NCBI GenBank assembly: GCA_963814905.1 | Contig: CAWFEM010000013.1 | Coordinates: 62,001 to 126,000, forward strand | Origin: DASWJZ01 sp963814905 | GTDB lineage: Bacteria; Pseudomonadota; Alphaproteobacteria; Rhizobiales; Afifellaceae | Direction of reading: 5' to 3' | DNA length: 64,000 nt | In this document: positions 27,191 to 34,521 of the stretch, in pieces | Layout: every line of letters starts with the position of its first letter | Numbering within the stretch: the stretch's first letter is position 1 | The notes under the pieces: generated by a model | Database searches by the model: none | What the model saw: the letters and a program-made list of their open reading frames with translations, nothing else | Told to the model about the DNA's origin: nothing | Position numbers and translations under genes: made by a program

Positions 27191-27244
27191 CTAACCCTCA
27201 TCCGTCGCCTTCGGCGACACCTTCTCCCAAGCTTGGGAGAAGGT
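27191..27244 (+). repeat. Repeat L, copy 1 (54 bp double hairpin)
   Basis: This is identical over 54 bases to the copy at 27734-27787. It starts CTAACCCTCATCCG, then a TCGCC-TTC-GGCGA hairpin, then a perfect palindrome with arms ACCTTCTCCCAAG / CTTGGGAGAAGGT. It has the same plan as repeat R in opposite orientation (shared AACCCTCATCCG and ACCTTCTCCC). A partial degenerate echo of its right half follows at about 27279-27302. Confidence 0.9.
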
Positions 27245-27321
27245 TGATCGCGGCACGGTGGGTGCCAATCTCGGCTGGGCTTGGAAGAAGGTTAGGCGCG
27301 GCTGCGCCACAGCCACAACGC

Positions 27322-27425
27322 CCTTCTCCCGAGACCGGGAGAAGGTGGCTGCGAAGCAGCCGGATGAGGGTTCAGCGCGGCATCCGGGCGAGACGCAGAA
27401 TTCTCTCGCACACAGCGTCAATATC
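27322..27425 (-). repeat. Repeat R, copy 2 (contains the intact DUF559 3' end)
   Basis: This 104-bp copy overlaps the last codons and stop of the DUF559 gene (stop at 27372). It differs from copy 1 at one position (GCGAAGC in place of GCGGAGC). The left 50 bases are the double hairpin; the rest is coding. The flank CACAGCCACAACGC resembles the flank of copy 3, so similarity extends slightly beyond the 104 bases. Confidence 0.9.
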
Positions 27426-27734
27426 CTTACGAACCTCTTCGTTCGAGAAGCGCACGACATCGAACCCCATGCGCATCAGGTCCTGGGTCCGGTGGCGGTC
27501 GGCGATATTGCCCTCGTGCTGCGCGCCATCGACTTCGACGATGAGCTTCGCGTCGAGGCAGACGAAGTCGGCGATGTAACTGCCTTCCGGCCGCTGGCGG
27601 CGGAACTTCAATCCACCGAGTTTCCTGTCCCTCAGCCGCCACCAAAGATCGCGCTCCACGTCGGTCGGGTGCGAACGCATGTCTCTGGCCGACTTACGAA
27701 GGAAACCTCGGAACTCGGCGTCCGCCACAACCAC
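27372..27734 (-). CDS. DUF559 endonuclease-domain protein
   Basis: This 120-aa protein belongs to the DUF559 family, a small PD-(D/E)XK-type nuclease fold related to Vsr mismatch endonucleases. Key stretches are DVERDLWWRLRDRKLGGLKFRRQ, then SYIADFVCLDAKLIVEVDG with the acidic and lysine residues expected for the catalytic core, then GFDVVRFSNEEV. It begins at a GTG directly at the edge of repeat L. The frame is intact with no missing core residue. Family members are common next to repeats in alphaproteobacteria. The biochemical role is unproven. Confidence 0.85.
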   Translation of the reverse strand: MVVADAEFRGFLRKSARDMRSHPTDVERDLWWRLRDRKLGGLKFRRQRPEGSYIADFVCLDAKLIVEVDGAQHEGNIADRHRTQDLMRMGFDVVRFSNEEVRKDIDAVCERILRLARMPR

Positions 27735-27787
27735 TAACCCTCATCCGTCGCCTTCGGCGACACCTTCTCCCAAGCTTGGGAGAAGGT
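27734..27787 (+). repeat. Repeat L, copy 2 (54 bp, at the DUF559 start)
   Basis: This copy is identical to copy 1 at 27191-27244 and diverges immediately after the final AAGGT, so 27787 is a sharp element boundary. Read in the DUF559 direction it forms the 5' untranslated region, with a perfect palindrome and a small hairpin just ahead of the GTG start. Such structures would probably limit translation or act as the element's recognition site. Confidence 0.9.
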
Positions 27788-27819
27788 CGAGAGCTTCGGT
27801 GCAACGGCCACAACCCCAA

Positions 27820-27923
27820 CCTTCTCCCGAGACCGGGAGAAGGTGGCTGCGGAGCAGCCGGATGAGGGTTCAGCACGGCATCCGGGCGAGACGCAGAATT
27901 CTCTCGCACACAGCGTCAATATC
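27820..27923 (-). repeat. Repeat R, copy 3 (solo)
   Basis: This third 104-bp copy differs from copy 1 by one base (AGCACGG in place of AGCGCGG). There is no DUF559 body and no repeat L after it; the next sequence is the end of the KTSC gene at 27941. It is therefore a solo end, or a unit truncated at about 27923. Confidence 0.9.
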
Positions 27924-27940
27924 GCTTCGCCGTTGCGCCC

Positions 27941-28168
27941 TCAAATCGGCGCGCCGTCGCGCACTTCGTATTTCCGCTTGATGACCTGATTGACGAAGGC
28001 GCCCTTCGACCCCGCCTCGCAAAGCGCGAGCCACTCCTCGAGTGGCACGGCGAGATAGGTGTAGGCGCCACCGTCGCGGAAGCGGACATAGAGCTCGCAG
28101 CTCTCCTCGTCATACCCAATGGCGGTCAACGCGGACGACTCGACATCGATCTCGACGATCGACCGCAT
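27941..28168 (-). CDS. KTSC-domain small protein
   Basis: This 75-aa single-domain protein contains the KTSC domain over nearly its full length. It begins MRSIVEIDVESSALTAIGYD and has the conserved GSKGAFVNQVIK near the C-terminus. KTSC domains occur alone or fused to lysyl-tRNA synthetase-like and phage proteins; the function is unknown. It lies between the solo repeat R and a BrnA-like antitoxin gene, both on the same strand, in an accessory stretch. Confidence 0.85.
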   Translation of the reverse strand: MRSIVEIDVESSALTAIGYDEESCELYVRFRDGGAYTYLAVPLEEWLALCEAGSKGAFVNQVIKRKYEVRDGAPI

Positions 28169-28204
28169 GGGCTAGCCCCTGATCGCTCCGGTTTGACGCC
28201 TCCC

Positions 28205-28444
28205 CTATTTCCCCGCCGCTTTGCGAAGCGCGGCGTTGATGCGGTCCTGCCAGCCCGGCCCGTCTTCCTGAAAGAAGTCGAGCACGTCGCGGTCGATACG
28301 CAGCGAGACCATCTCCTTCACGCCGGGCAAGGCCGGTCGCTCCGGCGCGGCGGGCGCCGGTTTGGTTGTGGCGGATTTGAACGCGGCTTCGGCCCGCTCG
28401 CGCGGGTCCATCGTCCTGCGGGTCCGGTCGGGCGGTTTTGTCAT
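28205..28444 (-). CDS. BrnA-like antitoxin without an adjacent BrnT toxin
   Basis: This 79-aa protein has a basic, Pro/Ala-rich N-terminus. Its C-terminal BrnA-type ribbon-helix-helix reads VSLRIDRDVLDFFQEDGPGW, then QDRINAALRKAAGK. In BrnT/BrnA modules the toxin BrnT (RelE-like fold) precedes BrnA, but the gene upstream here is an esterase, so this is an orphan. I chose the ATG at 28444 over 28465. It may be a solitary repressor or the survivor of a decayed module. Confidence 0.8.
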   Translation of the reverse strand: MTKPPDRTRRTMDPRERAEAAFKSATTKPAPAAPERPALPGVKEMVSLRIDRDVLDFFQEDGPGWQDRINAALRKAAGK

Positions 28445-28497
28445 TGTCCCACTACCCCTTCCCAAAGCGATTCATACAGCATGTCGTGCCGTCGATC

Positions 28498-29643
28498 CTA
28501 TCGTTCGCCGGCGCTTGCAACACCGCTCTTCAGCCATTCGAACGCCGCCTCCTGCATCTCCGCGTCGAACCGGTGCGGGCCGGGATAGAATTCTCCGCGA
28601 TAGGCGTCCGGCGCGTTCGCGCGCGCGTAGGTGCTCCCGATCCGCACGTCCGCGTCGCGCATCCCCTTCTCGGTGAAGAGTTCGTCGCCGAGCGCATATT
28701 GGACGAGGAGCGGCCGCGGCGCGGCGCACGCGGCGAGGTCGGGCATCTCGCCGAGCTGGGCGAGGCCGGCCGGGAAGAGCATCCAGGTATGCGGCACGAT
28801 GTGCCGGTCGAGGAGCTCCGCGTAGGTCGCCATCATGCAGGCGACGACGCAGGCGCTCAGCCCATCGGCGGTCGCGGCGAGCGCCGCCGCGCGCAAGCCG
28901 CCGCCTGAGAATCCCATGGCGGCGATCCGGCTCGCATCCACGTCGTCGCGCGCGGCGAGGAGGTTCAGCGCGACGCGATCCTCATAGGCCGTGACAGCGG
29001 CCATGTTCGTGCCGAGCAGGTTCAGATATTTCGCCACCTGATGCTCGTGCAGGAAGGCCGCGCCGTGATACGCGAGCACCTCTTCGTCGATCGCGCCGTG
29101 CCCGAGCGTCGGCCCGATCGCATCGCCAAGCGCGCGCTCCCCTTCCGGCATCGCCTCGAGCGGGAATTTCCGGCTGCCCCACAGGAAGGTGTCGTGGGCA
29201 AGCACGACGAAGCCTTCGCGCGCGAGCGCGTTCGCGAAAGCACGGCCGCTGTAATAGGTGTCGCGAAACGGCTGCACGGCTTCGAGCGGCCCCTCCGCTC
29301 CGTCGGCGATCTTCTCCTTGCCGTAGAACTTGAAATGGCCGTGGTCGTAGCAGGCGACCACGCCGGGCAGTTTTCCGCGCGCGCCCGCGGGCTTCAGCAG
29401 GAAGGCGTGGGTGCGCGGCCCGAAGCCGACCGACCACGACAGCGCCTCACCGGCGACGCCGTCGCGCTCCCAGGAGCGGACGGATTTAAGATCGAGCGGC
29501 TGCTCCTCGCCGAACGAAAAGCGCAGCAGCTTGCGAGCGGCATCGCGTGTCAGCGGCGCGTCCGGGAAGAGCGGGCCCTGTGCCCGGACGACGTCGACCA
29601 GATCGCCATAGGGGCCGAGATCGGAAGAAAACAACACGGGCAC
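28498..29643 (-). CDS. Alpha/beta-hydrolase (dienelactone hydrolase/acetyl esterase-like)
   Basis: This cytoplasmic alpha/beta-hydrolase is about 381 aa. The nucleophile elbow is GFSGGG (serine nucleophile in IAAMGFSGGGLRAA), an aspartate follows in YALGDELF, and the histidine is in YPGPHRFD. The pattern resembles the acetyl-xylan-esterase and dienelactone-hydrolase branch. The substrate is unknown. The start is uncertain: the frame is open to 29724, but I prefer the GTG at 29643, which begins the folded part (LFSSDLGPYG). It follows the BrnA-like gene in an accessory region. Confidence 0.72.
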   Translation of the reverse strand: MPVLFSSDLGPYGDLVDVVRAQGPLFPDAPLTRDAARKLLRFSFGEEQPLDLKSVRSWERDGVAGEALSWSVGFGPRTHAFLLKPAGARGKLPGVVACYDHGHFKFYGKEKIADGAEGPLEAVQPFRDTYYSGRAFANALAREGFVVLAHDTFLWGSRKFPLEAMPEGERALGDAIGPTLGHGAIDEEVLAYHGAAFLHEHQVAKYLNLLGTNMAAVTAYEDRVALNLLAARDDVDASRIAAMGFSGGGLRAAALAATADGLSACVVACMMATYAELLDRHIVPHTWMLFPAGLAQLGEMPDLAACAAPRPLLVQYALGDELFTEKGMRDADVRIGSTYARANAPDAYRGEFYPGPHRFDAEMQEAAFEWLKSGVASAGER

Positions 29644-29793
29644 AAAACGCTCTCGGCTGGCCGCAAGAGCGGCGGGTGATCGCGCGAGAACCGCTCTTTC
29701 CCGGCGTCTTCCGCGCCGCGGCATGTTGGCCTACGCCAACCCCAGCGGCAAGCGACGGAGAGACATTCGCAAACGCCGCGTCTGTCAGAAGCT

Positions 29794-30300
29794 TCACAAC
29801 TTCATTTCCATGAACACCAGCCACTCGCGCATTTCCTGCGGCAGTTCGTAGTACGGCTCGATGCGCTTGAACCCGACGCTCTCATAGAGGCCGATCGCCT
29901 CTTTCTGCCGGTGGCTGGTGTCGAGCCGCATCGATCGATAGCCGGCCGCCCGCGCCTCGCTCAGAACGCGGTCGGCAAGTGCGCGGCCGATCTTCTCTCC
30001 GCGGAAGCGCACCGGGATGAACATGCGCTTCATCTCGCAGATGCCGTCGCCAAGATCGCGAAGCGCGACGCAGCCCGCCGCCTCGCCCTCCCTGCAGGCG
30101 AGCAGCAGCCGGCCTTTCGGCCGCGCGTATTTCCCCGGCAGCCCGGCAAGCTCCGCTTCGAACTCCGAATTGTCGAAATAGCGGTCGATCAGCGCGAGGT
30201 CCTCGGTGTGGCGCTCGCGGTGCCAGGCCAGGAATTCCCTTATCAGAACGCGCACGGCGTCGAGCTGTGGGCCGGTCGTTGCTTCAGTGATCTCAATCAT
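29794..30300 (-). CDS. GNAT-family N-acetyltransferase
   Basis: This 168-aa protein is a single GNAT domain. Motif A is visible as KRMFIPVRFRGEKIGRALADRVL (R-G-x-K-I-G-R-A binds acetyl-CoA) and motif B as LDTSHRQKEAIGLYESVGF. The ATG at 30300 (MIEITEATTGPQ) is the likely start. The substrate is unknown. No antitoxin-like gene is adjacent, so a toxin role is not suggested. Confidence 0.85.
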   Translation of the reverse strand: MIEITEATTGPQLDAVRVLIREFLAWHRERHTEDLALIDRYFDNSEFEAELAGLPGKYARPKGRLLLACREGEAAGCVALRDLGDGICEMKRMFIPVRFRGEKIGRALADRVLSEARAAGYRSMRLDTSHRQKEAIGLYESVGFKRIEPYYELPQEMREWLVFMEMKL

Positions 30301-30467
30301 GCGCGGCAACGGACATGGACGGCCCTGCCCCGGCAAGTCCGGAAAATGGACCACTCTTTCCTGGGCAGGTTCCCGACCCGCAGAAAGATCGAGCGCCCTC
30401 TACGTGTAATTGAATTCTCCTCCGTGGTTGGGCAATCTCCGCGGCGGACATCGACGGTGGGGTCGTC

Positions 30468-31094
30468 ATGGATTCGGTTACCGCGGCGAACATCAAGCGA
30501 TTCTCTTCGAAAGCAGGCGCGATCCTGGTCAAGGCGATCGTCGATAACTGGCCGGCAGCAGAGGCCGCCGGGATCAGCACGCCACGCCGCGTTCAGCACT
30601 TCTTCGCGGAGATGGGCGTCGAGACCGGCGGACTGAGCTCCATCTCCGAAAGCCTCAACTACTCCGTGGACGGGCTGCGCAACACCTTCAGCAAGGCGCG
30701 TATCTCGGATGCGGACTGCCAGAGACTTGGCCGCTCGCCAGGTCATCCGGCCGAACAGGAGGCGATCGCCAACCTGGTCTATGGCGGCGCGTGGGGCGCG
30801 GCCAATCTCGGCAATACCGAGCCGGGCGACGGCTGGCGCTATCGCGGCAGCGGCTTCATCCAAACGACTGGACGGACGAACTTCCGCGCCTGCGGGCACG
30901 AGAACGACCCCGACACTTTGCGCACGCCCGACGCCGGCTTCAGGGCCGCCCTCGTCTATTGGACGGACCACAACATCAACGCCGTCGCGGACGGCGAAGA
31001 CGTTGCCGCGGTGAGGCGGATCATCAATCCGAAGCTGAAGGGCCTGCAGGAGGCGCAGGATTACTTCGCACGGGCGAAGACCATTTTCGTCTGA
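30468..31094 (+). CDS. GH19 chitinase-fold lysozyme/endolysin-like protein
   Basis: This 208-aa glycoside hydrolase family 19 protein has the catalytic region HFFAEMGVETGGL (Glu in an AEMGVETGG setting), then YGGAWGAANLGNTEPGDGWRYRGSG and FIQTTGRTNF, all typical of phage-type GH19 peptidoglycan hydrolases. There is no signal peptide, as in endolysins that need a holin. No holin or other phage structural gene is next to it. It is probably a phage-derived lysin left in the chromosome or part of a small exported system. Confidence 0.85.
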   Translation: MDSVTAANIKRFSSKAGAILVKAIVDNWPAAEAAGISTPRRVQHFFAEMGVETGGLSSISESLNYSVDGLRNTFSKARISDADCQRLGRSPGHPAEQEAIANLVYGGAWGAANLGNTEPGDGWRYRGSGFIQTTGRTNFRACGHENDPDTLRTPDAGFRAALVYWTDHNINAVADGEDVAAVRRIINPKLKGLQEAQDYFARAKTIFV

Positions 31095-31301
31095 GGCGCC
31101 TGCCCATTCCCTCTGCAGCAGCCGTATCGGAAAAATCTCGTAGCGGCCGACGCCGGCCTGAACCGCCGGACAGGACCAGCTTCAGGAAGAAATGCGGCAT
31201 TTCCGCCTCCGGCGGGTCGGCTCGGACCCGAAGGGGACCCGTGGCACGGATCATCCGCGGCCACCGGATGCCACGCAGGCGGCGCGCCCGGCTTCCCGCC
31301 A

Positions 31302-31315
31302 TTGACCTCCGTCAA
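31302..31315 (+). promoter_or_regulatory. FNR/FixK-type box upstream of the host-attachment gene
   Basis: The site TTGACCTCCGTCAA is a perfect TTGAC-N4-GTCAA palindrome, the form bound by FNR, FixK and related CRP-family oxygen or nitric-oxide regulators. It is embedded in a longer inverted repeat (CCGCC and GGCGG outside). Its centre is 63 bases before the downstream ATG. A -41.5 activator position would put transcription start near 31350 with a leader of about 22 bases. Confidence 0.5.
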
Positions 31316-31371
31316 GGCGGCGGGTCTGCGTCCATCTCAGAAAGAAGCGGAAATTTCCTCCGGAGACCTGC

Positions 31372-31785
31372 ATGTTGATCCCCCATGCGACGCTTGTCGC
31401 TGTCGCCGACGGCGCCAAGCTCGAGCTCTTCCGCAATGAAGGCGACGAGACCCATCTGAAGCTCTCGCCGCTCCCCACGCCCGATCTTTCGGCCCACGGC
31501 GTGGATTCCGGCGGGAGGCATCATTCCAGCAGCGCCGACCATCAGGCGCACCTGCAGCACGAGGACAGCTTCGCCGCCTCCGTCGTCGCCTGGCTCAACC
31601 ACCAGACGATCGGCAACAAGATCGAGCACCTGATCGTCATTGCGCCGCCGCGCGCGCTCGGCGAGATGCGCAAGCACTATCACGTGACGCTCAAGAACCG
31701 GCTGATCGGCGAGCTCCACAAGGAGCTGACCGGCCAGCCGGCGGCCACGATCGAGCACGAGCTGAAGCTCACACATTCCGGCTAG
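31372..31785 (+). CDS. Host-attachment family protein (baeRF-type)
   Basis: This 137-aa protein resembles the AtsE/host-attachment family: MLIPHATLVAVADGAKLELFRN at the start, an HHSSSADHQAH loop, LIVIAPPRALGEMRKHYH in the middle and a C-terminal helix (ELTGQPAATIEHEL). The fold is related to archaeal/eukaryotic release factor 1 domains. The family name comes from plant attachment in Agrobacterium but the molecular role is unclear. GGAGACCTG precedes the ATG. A FixK-like site upstream suggests induction under low oxygen. Confidence 0.85.
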   Translation: MLIPHATLVAVADGAKLELFRNEGDETHLKLSPLPTPDLSAHGVDSGGRHHSSSADHQAHLQHEDSFAASVVAWLNHQTIGNKIEHLIVIAPPRALGEMRKHYHVTLKNRLIGELHKELTGQPAATIEHELKLTHSG

Positions 31786-31907
31786 CGCGAAGCCGCGCGC
31801 GCACTTTGCGCGGAGGCCGCTGGCGCGGATTCCGCGTGGAGACCGCTGGCGCGGCTGGGCGAACCGGCCTAAGGAACCGGCCTGAACGGTTCGGGCCGGG
31901 GACGCGC

Positions 31908-33131
31908 GTGAACAAGCATACGACCGTGGAGGAAAGCAGCGCTGCCGGGGCCGCGACCGGCACGGTGATGGCGATCCTCCTCGCCATCTCGTTCTCGCAC
32001 ATGCTGAACGACACCATCCAGTCGCTGCTGCCGGCGATCTACCCGTTCCTGCGCGATCATTTCACGCTCTCCTATACGCAGATCGGCCTCATCACCTTCA
32101 CCTTCCAGGTGACGGCGTCGCTGCTGCAGCCGATGGTGGGGCTCTACACAGACCGTCACCCGAAGCCTTTTTCGCTGGCGATCGGCATGAGCTGCTCGCT
32201 CTTCGGCCTGCTCCTTCTCGCCTTCGCCTCGACATTCGCGGAGATCCTGCTGGCGGCGGCGCTGGTCGGGCTCGGCTCCGCGGTCTTCCATCCGGAATCC
32301 TCGCGCGTCGCGCGCATGGCGTCGGGCGGCCGCTACGGGCTTGCCCAGTCGACCTTCCAGGTCGGCGGCAATATCGGCACCGCGCTCGGACCGCTTGCCG
32401 CGGCCTTCATCGTCATCCCCGGCGGCCAGGGCTCGATCGCCTGGTTCTCGCTGGTGGCGCTTCTCGCCATCATCGTCCTCTCCGGCGTCGGGCGCTGGTA
32501 CAAGCAGCAGTTCCTGCTCACCCTGCGCGCCGGCAAGGCGAAGATCGCTGCGAGCCACGGGCTCTCCTCGCGCCGCGTCCTCACCTCGATCGCCATCCTC
32601 CTGGTGCTGACGTTCTCGAAGTTCTTCTACATGGCCTCGATGACGAGCTACTACACGTTCTTCCTGATCCATAAGTTCGGGGTCTCCGTACAGGCCTCGC
32701 AGCTCTATCTCTTCGTGTTCCTCGCCGCCGTCGCCGCCGGCACCTTCTTTGGCGGGCCGCTTGGCGACCGCTTCGGGCGCAAGCTGGTGATCTGGTTCTC
32801 CATTCTCGGCGTGCTGCCGTTCACGCTCGTGCTTCCCTATGCGAGCCTGTTGTGGACTGGTGTCCTGTCCGTGGCGATCGGCGTGATCCTCGCCTCCGCC
32901 TTCGCCACGATGGTGGTGTTCGCGCAGGAGCTGATGCCGGGCCGTGTCGGCATGATCTCGGGCATCTTCTTCGGCGTCGCTTTCGGCATGGGCGGCATCG
33001 GTGCGGCGGTGCTCGGCACGCTTGCCGACTGGACCAGCATCGAGTTCGTCTTCCGCGTCTGCGCCTTCCTGCCGGCGATCGGGCTACTTGCGGTGTTCCT
33101 GCCGAACCTCAGCCGCGTGAGGGTTGCGTGA
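31908..33131 (+). CDS. MFS transporter, Fsr (fosmidomycin resistance)-like
   Basis: This 407-aa inner-membrane exporter has about 12 hydrophobic segments. It begins with a soluble N-terminal tail and then AISFSHMLNDTIQSLLPAIYP, followed by LQPMVGLYTDRHPKPF (loop 2-3 motif), GLGSAVFHPESSRVA and SQLYLFVFLAAVAAGTFFGG. These match the Fsr subgroup, known to export fosmidomycin and other small antibiotics. The GTG at 31908 follows GGGG; an earlier ATG at 31806 gives an arginine-rich non-family extension. The true substrate is unknown. Confidence 0.88.
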   Translation: MNKHTTVEESSAAGAATGTVMAILLAISFSHMLNDTIQSLLPAIYPFLRDHFTLSYTQIGLITFTFQVTASLLQPMVGLYTDRHPKPFSLAIGMSCSLFGLLLLAFASTFAEILLAAALVGLGSAVFHPESSRVARMASGGRYGLAQSTFQVGGNIGTALGPLAAAFIVIPGGQGSIAWFSLVALLAIIVLSGVGRWYKQQFLLTLRAGKAKIAASHGLSSRRVLTSIAILLVLTFSKFFYMASMTSYYTFFLIHKFGVSVQASQLYLFVFLAAVAAGTFFGGPLGDRFGRKLVIWFSILGVLPFTLVLPYASLLWTGVLSVAIGVILASAFATMVVFAQELMPGRVGMISGIFFGVAFGMGGIGAAVLGTLADWTSIEFVFRVCAFLPAIGLLAVFLPNLSRVRVA

Positions 33132-33176
33132 CGTCGCCGGCTCGCCGAAAGTTTGGATAGCTAGAGGGGGAAAGGG

Positions 33177-33902
33177 ATGGAGTTTCAGGGTCAACGCGTG
33201 CTCGTCACCGGCGCGGGCAAGGGGATCGGCCGCGCGGTCGTGGCGAAGCTCGCGGGCGAAGGCGCGGAGGTCATCGCCTTGTCGCGCACGCAGAGCGATC
33301 TCGATTCGCTCAAGGCGGAGTTCGGCTGCCGCACGATCCTCTGCGACCTCGCCGATCCGGCGGCGACGCGCAAGGCCGCAATCTCCGCGCAGCCCGTCGA
33401 CCTCCTCGTCAACAATGCCGGCACAACGAAGCTTGAATCCTTCCTGGAGGCGACGGAGGAGACGTTCGACTGGCTGATGAACGTCAACGCCAAGGCGCCG
33501 ATGATCCTCGCCCAGGAATGCGCGCGCGACATGATCAAGCGCGGCCACAAGGGCGCCATCGTGAATGTCTCCTCCATGGCGGCGTTTCAGGGCCTGCCGG
33601 ACCACATCGCCTATTGCGCCACCAAGGGCGCGCTCGACGCGATGACCCGCGTCATGGCGAGCGAGCTCGGTCCGCACGGAATCCGCGTCAACGGCGTGAA
33701 CCCCGTCGTCACCCTGACGCCGATGGCCATCAAGGCCTGGAGCGATCCCGACAAGGCCGCGTCGATGCTGTCGCGCATCCCGATGGGGCGCTTCGTGGAG
33801 CCGGAAGAGGTTGCCGATACGATCCTCTATCTCTTGAGCCCGCGCGCCTCCATGATCGACGGCGTCTCCCTGGTTGTAGATGGCGGGTTCCGCGCCCGTT
33901 AG
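33177..33902 (+). CDS. SDR oxidoreductase, L-xylulose/carbonyl reductase-like
   Basis: This 241-aa classical short-chain dehydrogenase has the Rossmann motif VTGAGKGIG, NNAG at the end of strand 4, catalytic Ser in NVSSMAA and YCATK (Y-x-x-x-K). The arginine in ALSRTQ and the overall layout (MEFQGQRVLVTG, PMGRFVEPEEV, VVDGGF) resemble dicarbonyl/L-xylulose reductases using NADP(H). The start is preceded by GAGGGGGAAAGGG. The exact substrate is uncertain. Confidence 0.88.
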   Translation: MEFQGQRVLVTGAGKGIGRAVVAKLAGEGAEVIALSRTQSDLDSLKAEFGCRTILCDLADPAATRKAAISAQPVDLLVNNAGTTKLESFLEATEETFDWLMNVNAKAPMILAQECARDMIKRGHKGAIVNVSSMAAFQGLPDHIAYCATKGALDAMTRVMASELGPHGIRVNGVNPVVTLTPMAIKAWSDPDKAASMLSRIPMGRFVEPEEVADTILYLLSPRASMIDGVSLVVDGGFRAR

Positions 33903-33963
33903 AAACTGCGCAGGGGCGAAAGCGGAATTTGGGGTTTTCACACCAAGGGCTTATATCGCCCCG

Positions 33964-34521
33964 ATGCGTATCGTACCACCGGCCCTCGTCGCCGCCCTCC
34001 TCGCCATTCTTCCCGTCACTGCCTCGGCCCAGGACGACCTCCCGAAGCTCGGAATCGCCTTCGCCCAGACCGCGAGCGGCGGTACCTGGCTCTGCCGGCA
34101 TGAAGATGCGTTCGAGGGGCTTGCCTGCACGCTGGAACATTGCATGGAGGACGCGCCAGGCGAGTATTGCGCCGCGGCCGCCTGGTGTTTTCCGGCGGGC
34201 TGGTCCGGCGTTATGACGATCCCGCTTGCCGGCGCGACAAAGACGCGTGTGCTCTGCGGCATGGATAACGAGGCGGCGCTCCAGTCCGTGCTCGCGGCGA
34301 TCTGTCTGTCGGAGGCGGAGGCGAAAAGCTGCGCACTGACGCTGATCGTCAGCCCGGACGGTGTCGAGCGCGATGTCACGGACGTAACCTTCGCCGGCGG
34401 CGGCGCGCCGCCGCCCGAGCCGGCGGAAGCAGAGCCCGTGTCGGCCGCGACGGAGACCGATGCGACGGCTGCTGACGCCGCATCGACCGATACGGATCAA
34501 GACACGAAGGATACCCCGTGA
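33964..34521 (+). CDS. Exported cysteine-containing hypothetical protein
   Basis: This 185-aa product of unknown function has a signal peptide at residues 1-22 (ends TASAQ). The mature domain carries cysteines at WLCRHED, LACTLEHCME, EYCAAAAWCFP, VLCGMD, ICLSE and SCALTL, probably paired as disulfides. The C-terminal 45 residues are a Thr/Asp/Ala/Glu-rich, likely disordered tail. Its TGA overlaps the GTG of the next gene, so it is translationally coupled to the M3 peptidase. Confidence 0.7.
   Translation: MRIVPPALVAALLAILPVTASAQDDLPKLGIAFAQTASGGTWLCRHEDAFEGLACTLEHCMEDAPGEYCAAAAWCFPAGWSGVMTIPLAGATKTRVLCGMDNEAALQSVLAAICLSEAEAKSCALTLIVSPDGVERDVTDVTFAGGGAPPPEPAEAEPVSAATETDATAADAASTDTDQDTKDTP

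Larger units (their letters stand above)
27059..27244 (-). mobile_element. Internally deleted derivative of the DUF559 repeat unit (MITE-like)
   Basis: This 186-bp unit has the same ends as the complete unit at 27322-27787: repeat R on the left and the 54-bp repeat L on the right. Between them only the DUF559 3' codons and about 28 bases remain. The bases next to L resemble the gene's first codons (roughly 17 of 24 matching). About 280 bases of the gene are missing and the remnant is out of frame, so it is non-coding. The simplest reading is an internal deletion with both termini retained. Confidence 0.6.
27322..27787 (-). mobile_element. Putative DUF559 mobile unit with inverted double-hairpin ends
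   Basis: A 120-codon DUF559 gene occupies almost the whole interval. Its start codon abuts repeat L (27734-27787) and its last codons lie in repeat R (27322-27425). The hairpin parts of L and R are related sequences in opposite orientation, so the gene is bracketed by subterminal inverted repeats. A shortened copy with the same ends lies 77 bases to the left and a lone R lies 32 bases to the right. No transposase of a known class is present. Mobility is inferred from the repeat structure. Confidence 0.55.

Noticed and set aside
27059..27923. CRISPR array
   Set aside because: The repeats are long, palindromic, in alternating orientation and unevenly spaced, with no cas genes. They fit a repeat element, not CRISPR.
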